Positions 57,819 to 64,000 of a stretch of DNA of 64,000 bases are shown in pieces. Numbering within the stretch: the first letter of the stretch is position 1; every line of letters begins with the position of its first letter. The notes under the pieces were generated by a model that had not been told where the DNA came from, did not search any database, and worked only from the letters and a program-made list of their open reading frames with translations. This stretch comes from Hedera helix. Lineage: Eukaryota; Streptophyta; Magnoliopsida; Apiales; Araliaceae. The position numbers were made by a program, and so were the translations under genes. The stretch lies in assembly GCA_947179155.2 (NCBI GenBank), contig OX359268.1:1884001-1948000 (forward strand), written 5' to 3'.

Positions 57819-60800
57819 TGTAGTGACCCGAAATATTTTAATATAGAGAAATGGAATTATTGGCTGTAATTGTAAATTTCTAGAGGATTAAATTAAATCA
57901 TTATATGATAGCTTGGTTTATTTAATTATGTGTTGAAGTAATTAAAGGAATTTAAGGAAGGTTCAATTAATGGGTTAATTAAATTAATGAACCAACCTAG
58001 GTTGTATAGTATCAAAGTTTGATAGGGTAAATGAGCTATGTGATATTTAATTAAATAGCTAGCAAGTTAAGCTGGATGTGTAAATTAATTAATATGGTTA
58101 TTAATTAATGAGATTTTGTAAACATTAATAATGTTATATTTATTTCCATTTGGAAAGTTATTGATAGTGGGGTATTAATATTTTATATTTCCACTAGGAA
58201 TTTAATTTGGGCAACCCAAAGCTTAGTTGCAATGTAAGTAACAATTGGGCCACCCATTTGTTTAATTAACAAAACAAATAGCAGCCTAGCCCAAGAATAA
58301 TAACATAACCCGGTGGAAAAGTAAGAGTGTCACTCATTTAGGGACAAAACCTCAGAAAAAGCAGAGCACGCGCAGTTTGTGCAAAGCTCAAGGAATCAGT
58401 GCTGAGAAAAGAAGGAACAAGTCAGGCATAGGGGAGGCCATAGGGTCCAACTCCTCAGAGTTGTCTAAGGCTGAGAGAGTGTTGTATAACCTCAGTCATT
58501 CCCTCATTTCCCCTTCGCGTTCATTTAGGATAAGAGAGATATTGAGCTTGAGAAGTAAATGCAAACTTCAGAGGAGTTCATGCTATTCGGAGAAGGCAGA
58601 ATCTGAATGTAAATCATCTGTCAAAGATTGAAGGTATTATCCGGTTATTTTGATTTAACTAGTTTTATCTTAATTTGGATTAAGGAAACAGAATATGCTA
58701 GAGTTGCATATGAGGTGTTTAAATGAGAGTAATGTGAACTCGGTAGTCAAATATTGTTGAAACTGGTTAATGATCGAATTAGAACTAGAATAGTGGTTCC
58801 GGTTATTTTACACAGTCAACATTATGAGTCTGAACCACAGTTAGTCTGTACTCAATGTTCATGTTCATAAAACTGTAGAATGGACTGGTGTATTGGCTTA
58901 TTAATTGGTTTAGATGTTGTTTTCGGTTGGGAGAAATCTGTGTTAAGGACCAAGAATGGTCCAGACGATACAAGGTTGGAGTAGGTATGGAAGAGTCTTT
59001 GTTTACTTTAGATAATCAGTTTTTGAAGTTATTCCCATATGCTCACCAAGTGTTTGATTAACAGTCTAAGAGAATCGAGGTGGTTAAACCTTCTGTCCAA
59101 TGATCTGTTTTCAAAATCAGAACCTCTTTAAGTAATATGTTAGACGTTTTGTTAGTCTAAAGAGTAAACCAGAAAGGTTAAAATAAGTTTTGGTATGTTG
59201 TATGAAGCTAGTGTAAATCTGGGAATTTTCCTTAGTTGCGGTAAGAATCGTAGAGTGGTTGCACTCTGATCGTAGAGCTCACCCTTCAGCCAATGAATGA
59301 CTTAACCAAGTCAGGAGAAAGAATAGTAGGGTAAACCTGAAAATCGTAGAGTGGCCTCAATCGGAAATCGTAGAGCCCACTATAATATTGAGAAAGAACT
59401 AAGCCGTGAGCTTAGGTGTAAATCATAGAGTGACTTCGTTTAGTTACTCGGTAGATCGTAGAGTAAGCTCGCACAAGGGATCGTCGAGCAGTCTAAACCA
59501 GACTTGTGAATCGTTGAGTGGTTCCCACTCACAAATCGTAGAGTGACACTAGGCACTGAAAATCGTAGAGTGACACTAGTCACTGAAAATCGTAGAGTGA
59601 CCCTAGTCACTGAAAATCGTAGAGTGACCCTAGTCATTGAAAATCGTAGAGTGACCCTAGTCACTGAAAATCGTAGAGTGGCCCTAGTCACTGAAAATCG
59701 TAGAGTCCACTCGAGATCATAGAGTGCTTTGTACTCGCCGAGTCGTAGAACAGTCTGGACCAGTCTTGGAAAATCGTTGAGTGACCCCCACTCGACGATC
59801 GTAGAGCTGCCAGCCCAGACAGTGTATTCAGGCCCTGGACCTCGGTTCAGTCGCCGGTTTCAGGAAATGTTTTATTAATTAAAATATTATTAACAGATTA
59901 ATAATATTAGACAATGAGTAATTAATATCAAATGATTAATGATAACGATAAATGTTTCATTGTAATTGAAACAAGGTATTTAATTAATTATTATGCAACA
60001 ATAATTAAAGTGAGTTATATTCAATAATGAATAAGGATGGGTAAGTAATTAATTATTATTTAAGAGGTATTAAATAATAATTAAAGAATGATAAATATAA
60101 AAAGGTAATTACTTATTTTTTTAAACAAATAAAGGTGATTAATTAGTTAATTACTATTTAAAGGATATTAAATTAAATAATAATAAAAGGGAATTAAGGT
60201 TAATGAAATAATTGTTTATGTGAAGGTAAATAAACAAGTAAAGTTAAGTGAGTAAATTGTTTATTTAATTAATATTAAATAAATAATGTGAAGAAATTAA
60301 AGGAATAATGAAGTGATTAAACAATTTATATTTAAATTGTTTAAGTCTTTAAATTTACTAAAGGTGTAAATTATTATTAAATATTTAATGGTGTTAAAAT
60401 ATTATTACTAGATTAATAATATTGGTAATTGAGAGAATATTATTAAGGGATTAATAATATTAGTAACCAATTAAGGTGGTGTTTCGTACTTGAGTACAGT
60501 TGGTAACGTAGTGATGTATTATTAATGTATAATAATACTAATCCGTAATTAAAATATTATCCAATGAGGATAATATTGTCTAATAAATTTTGAGTTAATA
60601 GATAAGAACTGCCGTGTGGTAGAGTCAATTCTTTTGTGAATGACAACTAAGTTCTCATGCACCTTCCTAATTGGCAGGCAAGCGTTTTAGGGCTTGCGGA
60701 TGCAGTAATTGGAATTGTATGAGCGTTAGTGATGGAACGCAGGACTTCAGACTGGTAGCGTAAGTCAATGCGCGTATCAGACAAGTCTTTCAGTGATATT

Positions 60801-61655
60801 TGTTATCCCTGCAAGTTTTTCAGTGTTATGTGTTATATGCATAAACTATTAAATGTGCACTCATGTTATGTGCTAACTGATTGTAAATATGTCTGTGTAC
60901 AGTCATATGATGTTAATAGCTGATATAATTAATGCTATGATTTGTAATGTGTTATATGAGTTATATAACCTGGATATATTGACATGCATGGTAAGCATGG
61001 GTAGATTTTATAAATGCAACGCATGATAAGCATGATGCCTAAGTAAATGCCAAGCATGGAGCATAAAACATAAATTAAATGTAACCTACGTGTTATGTGT
61101 TAGCTGTTGGACTTGCTGAGCCGTCGTGCTCATTCTTGCTTTAAATTAACATTTTCAGCGAAGGGCGAAGAGTTCGAAGATTTCGATAATCGCAAAGAGG
61201 ATGTGCGAAGTTTATTTTATTAATAAAGGTTGTCACTAGAACTGTTTAAAGTCAAAGTTGCATTTTGTGGGAATAATTACCATTTGGTACCATCCCGGAT
61301 GTAAAGCCTTGTAATAGTATTTGGAGAAGGCAGTTGTAGTTAACACGAGTGTTAATGTTTTGTAAACTCGTGTAATTAAAAGCAGTGAGTAAATAGTCAT
61401 GTCCACTTATTGTTAGGTTGCGAGTTTTATTTGCTCACAGTGGTTGTAATACACTAGGTCATAAAAATATAAATGATCTGAGTTGTAGGATTTATGTAAA
61501 GATTGCGATTCTGAGGCAAGGTAAAGTAAATGTTATAAAAATTTAAATTTATTGAGTTTTTCAACAACATGCCTTTATTTAAATGTTGTGGAGTTTATTC
61601 GTTGACGAGCGGGAGTCACAGTATGGTGTTAGGTGATTTTCCGCGGGGTGTCACA
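57819..61655 (+). mobile_element. Nested solo LTR (3837 bp) of a related chromovirus-like family
   Basis: It begins TGTAGTGACCCGAAATATTT and ends CGCGGGGTGTCACA, flanked by a perfect duplication CTTAC (57814-57818 and 61656-61660). The start and end words resemble family A LTR ends read in the opposite direction (TGTAAGACCCCGAA...GGCGTCACA), so it is likely a related Ty3/gypsy family inserted on the plus strand. It contains no coding frame worth naming. It holds the 27-bp tandem array and many ATCGTAGAGT words (59245-59820). It is younger than the LTR it interrupts. Confidence 0.9.
59532..59706. repeat. 27-bp tandem repeat, six full units
   Basis: Units of 27 bp start at 59532, 59559, 59586, 59613, 59640 and 59667, followed by a partial seventh. 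Each contains AATCGTAGAGTGACCCTAG and ends in CACTG with few changes. Because 27 is a multiple of three, the minus strand shows a false nine-residue protein repeat. Confidence 0.95.
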
Positions 61656-63194
61656 CTTACCATAATAAGTTTAAGAGGATGAAAAAAAATGATATTCGCC
61701 TTATCACGTGACTAGATACTGCTTTTTATGAAGTTGATCAACATATATGTATATTTATGATTTAATTAGTAATTAATACATACCAGTTGCATGATGTACA
61801 ATATATATTATAAGATTATCAAAAGTGACTATATAGTATATTTTTGTGTAGTATGAAAAATAAAGTAAAATATACTTCAAAATAGTTTTTGCAGAAAAAT
61901 ACTATTTCAAAGTAAAATATTCCAAATAAAAATTTTCAAAAAAAATCTTCTAATAGAAGAGCCTTCTAAAAGAAGAGTTGTAAACAATATGTGACGTGTG
62001 TGAGTACTTATATAACTTTTATTAAAAAACTTACTTGGATAATACTCGTACTTTTACCAATCTTCACTAACACTTAAGATAGTCTTAACTCACTCAGAAA
62101 AATCTTATACTAAAAATATTTAGAAAATGGAAGGAAGAATAAGTAAGAAGGATATGAAAATTCTTTATGCTAAACCCCCTATTTATAGCCAAAACTCAAC
62201 CAACTATTCCAAAAACACATTTCACATTTTTTAATCTTCACTATTCATTATTTTTCACACTTTAATCTACACCATCCATTAACTAATCACATGATTCACA
62301 CCTTAATTTAACCTAATCTACATCATCCATTAGCAAATCACACGATTTACACATTTTAGCAACTTGATCTACACCCATTAGCAAATCATATGATTCATTC
62401 CTTAAACTACACCATCCATCACACGTTTCAAAATTTTAAACTTCACACTACACATTTAAAGATTATATTATCCATCTTTTATATAATTATATTATTGGCT
62501 TAATATTATAATTATTTAAATATTCAGTATTATTCAAATAATGAGTTTGTCTAACTATTTAATACCCGTGACTACTCTGTGATAATTATTGGTCCAATAA
62601 TATAAGATGTTGTGCATTGTGACTATTATTGACTCAATAATGTAAAATGTTGTGCAATGATAATTATTGATTCAATAATATAAAATACTGTGTAATGATA
62701 ATTATTGATGAAATACTGTGCAATGGTCACTTTATCAGTTCAATAATATAAAACACTGTGCAATACCGTGTGCTACTGTAGAGTATTGTGTGCTACTGCA
62801 GAATACTGTGTTCTACTGCAGAATACTGTGTACTACAGTAAAATACCATGAAATACCATATGCTACCATTCTTTTATCACCGGGTATTTTAACAATTAAA
62901 AATGATAGCACCGTTGACCTTGTTATTTAAAAAGGTTACTGTTGTTGTTTTTATAGCCGATAATATTTCGTTATGGGGCCCACCAATGATTGGTTATTTC
63001 GGCATTGTCGTACGAATCGAATATTTTTCGACAAAACGAATATTCTTCGATAATTCGAATATTGTTCGACATAATAAAATTTGCACATAACATCCTTTAA
63101 CTTTAACTTTTATCAAAATAACACATTACTGTTTCAGAATAATATATGAAAAAAAATAAATTATATTCAATAAAAGTTTGGGTTTTACATCAGG

Positions 63195-63761
63195 TCTTTG
63201 TAACTTTTACCGGGACTTAGTAACTCAAATGAATTTTAGTGATTCATTGTTGTAATGGTTCTTTGTGGAGTGACCATATCTTTAGTGGATTATCTTTGCT
63301 CATTGGAGTGGAAGAGAATATTAAGAGTTATTCAGTCTCCTAACCTTTTAAAAATCTCTGAGTTCTCAATGTCTCTTTACCTCTTCTTTATCTTTCATAT
63401 TTATACTTGAATTGAATGCTTTATCTGCTTAAGTTATTTATTCACTAGCATACAAATTACAAAACTATACAGTTGGCTTTAAAGCATCATAAGGGATTTT
63501 ACAAAATACATTATTCCGATGCGTATTTAATTGTTCACATATTTAAAAAATATGCTTAAAAGAAAAAGTATATAAAAATGTATAAAGATCTATTTAATCC
63601 CCCTTCTAGATCACTTTCATGTATCTCTAGAAAATAATATAAACCATTATCTATATCGCTCGTAATTCGCACGGGGTTTGGTAAACTTGTATAGTTGTAT
63701 AATCAAAAGTACAGACTTGATTCCACTAATTTTTGGTTTAGCCTTTTGCTTGCATATCTAT
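63195..63761. other. Continuation of the TE-derived sequence interrupted at 56718
   Basis: The words GTCTTTGTAACTTTTACCGGG, GGTTCTTTGTGGAGTGACC, AATTGAATGC and ATTTAATCCCCCTTCTAG occur in order. This resembles the end of some long Ty1/copia (SIRE-like) LTRs as I remember them. No coding frame is present. The family assignment is tentative. Confidence 0.3.
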
Positions 63762-64000
63762 ATTAGTATAAGTACTATCCAAATTTGTAACAATTAAATA
63801 CTATCCAAATTTGTAAAGTATTCAAAAGAAACTTTCAAGGAAAAAATAAGATTTTTTTTGTTGTTTTTATATCATTAATAAAAAAGGAACTTTTAAAAGA
63901 ATTCTTATTTTTTGTTCTTCCAATTTTATTACAATTTTTTTTATCACAATTTTATGTAAGATAATATAGCTTAACAAATTTTATGTAGGATAATTCTATT
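63762..64000. repeat. Second copy of an AT-rich direct repeat, cut by the window end
   Basis: It aligns with 52912-53150: ATTAGTATAAGTACTAT, AATTAAATACTATC, TTCTACCAATTTTATTA-like and ATGTAGGATAATTCTATT occur in the same order and strand, with many substitutions. The two copies are 10.85 kb apart and bracket the nested LTR region. Confidence 0.75.

Larger units (their letters stand above)
56719..63189 (-). mobile_element. Diverged solo LTR of family A, split by a nested solo LTR
   Basis: The left part (56719 to about 57818) and right part (61656-63189) align in order with the family A LTR: TGACGCCCCCAAATCGGGCCC, AGCTCAAATAGC, ACCACGTGCC, CTATTTATAG, the ACAATTATTGA repeats and the end GGGTTTTACA. 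The first bases read TATGACGCC instead of TGTGACGCC. The flanks are TCAGG at 56714-56718 and TCAGG at 63190-63194, a perfect 5-bp duplication. Without the nested insert it is about 2.6 kb, a little shorter than the young copies. It is an old copy on the minus strand with no internal genes left. Confidence 0.92.

Noticed and set aside
59440..59691. Minus-strand frame with a nine-residue protein repeat
   Set aside because: It is the translation of the 27-bp DNA tandem repeat. There is no start context, and it lies inside a non-coding solo LTR.
1..64000. tRNA, rRNA or microRNA genes
   Set aside because: I found no tRNA box A/B pair with a cloverleaf and no rRNA sequence. Possible foldbacks in AT-rich DNA are not convincing without folding software.

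Overview
This is a window of plant nuclear DNA, most likely from an asterid eudicot. It holds introns with GT..AG borders, plant LTR retrotransposons of several lineages, long AT-rich stretches and three recognisable plant nuclear genes. The asterid placement is inference: the sigma-factor exons and the YAK1 C-terminal tail resemble, as far as I remember them, the Solanales/Lamiales forms. I cannot name the species. I saw no rRNA or tRNA gene, no CRISPR array and no bacterial or organellar gene cluster.

Layout, left to right. Positions 1-377 are the end of an old LTR (called family A here) that lies inside the gag region of a decayed Athila-type Ty3/gypsy element (378 to about 10314: gag, pol, an envelope-position ORF and a 3' LTR). 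A solo LTR of family A follows (10353-13364), then an 800-bp trinucleotide microsatellite. From 15912 to 19032 are ten exons of the kinase domain of a YAK1-type (DYRK family) protein kinase, with intact splice sites but two premature stops. The C-terminal exons of the same kinase reappear at about 36781-39204 with frameshifts and another stop, so this is a non-processed pseudogene. The 17.7 kb between the two blocks holds an AT-rich tandem array, a full-length recent family A chromovirus (22191-32873, Tekay/Del type, coding on the minus strand, target-site duplication CTAAT) inserted into that array, and the 3' end of a Ty1/copia element.

The right half holds two apparently intact host genes facing each other. 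SIG1/SIGA (42173-47174, plus strand, nine coding exons, 505 aa) encodes a plastid RNA polymerase sigma factor. A TFIP11/STIPL1-type G-patch splicing factor (49016-51610, minus strand, 864 aa, single coding exon) has a likely 5'-UTR intron and telo-box motifs upstream.

From about 52.2 kb to the end the DNA is non-coding and repeat-derived. A diverged family A solo LTR (56719-63189, duplication TCAGG) contains a second solo LTR of a related family (57819-61655, duplication CTTAC). Both duplications are perfect, so the order of insertion can be read directly. A degenerate 10-bp motif close to ATCGTAGAGT recurs across 54.2-56.4 kb and inside the inner solo LTR, where it forms a 27-bp tandem array.

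The host genes do not form a pathway. The window is a gene-poor, TE-rich interval in which nested insertion, LTR-LTR recombination and point decay can be read base by base. I did not find a clear new biological system. The most unusual signals are the single amber codon separating otherwise intact gag and pol in the young chromovirus, the nonsense-only decay of the Athila polyprotein, the hairpin-bearing tandem repeats in the family A LTR, and the shared ATCGTAGAGT motif.
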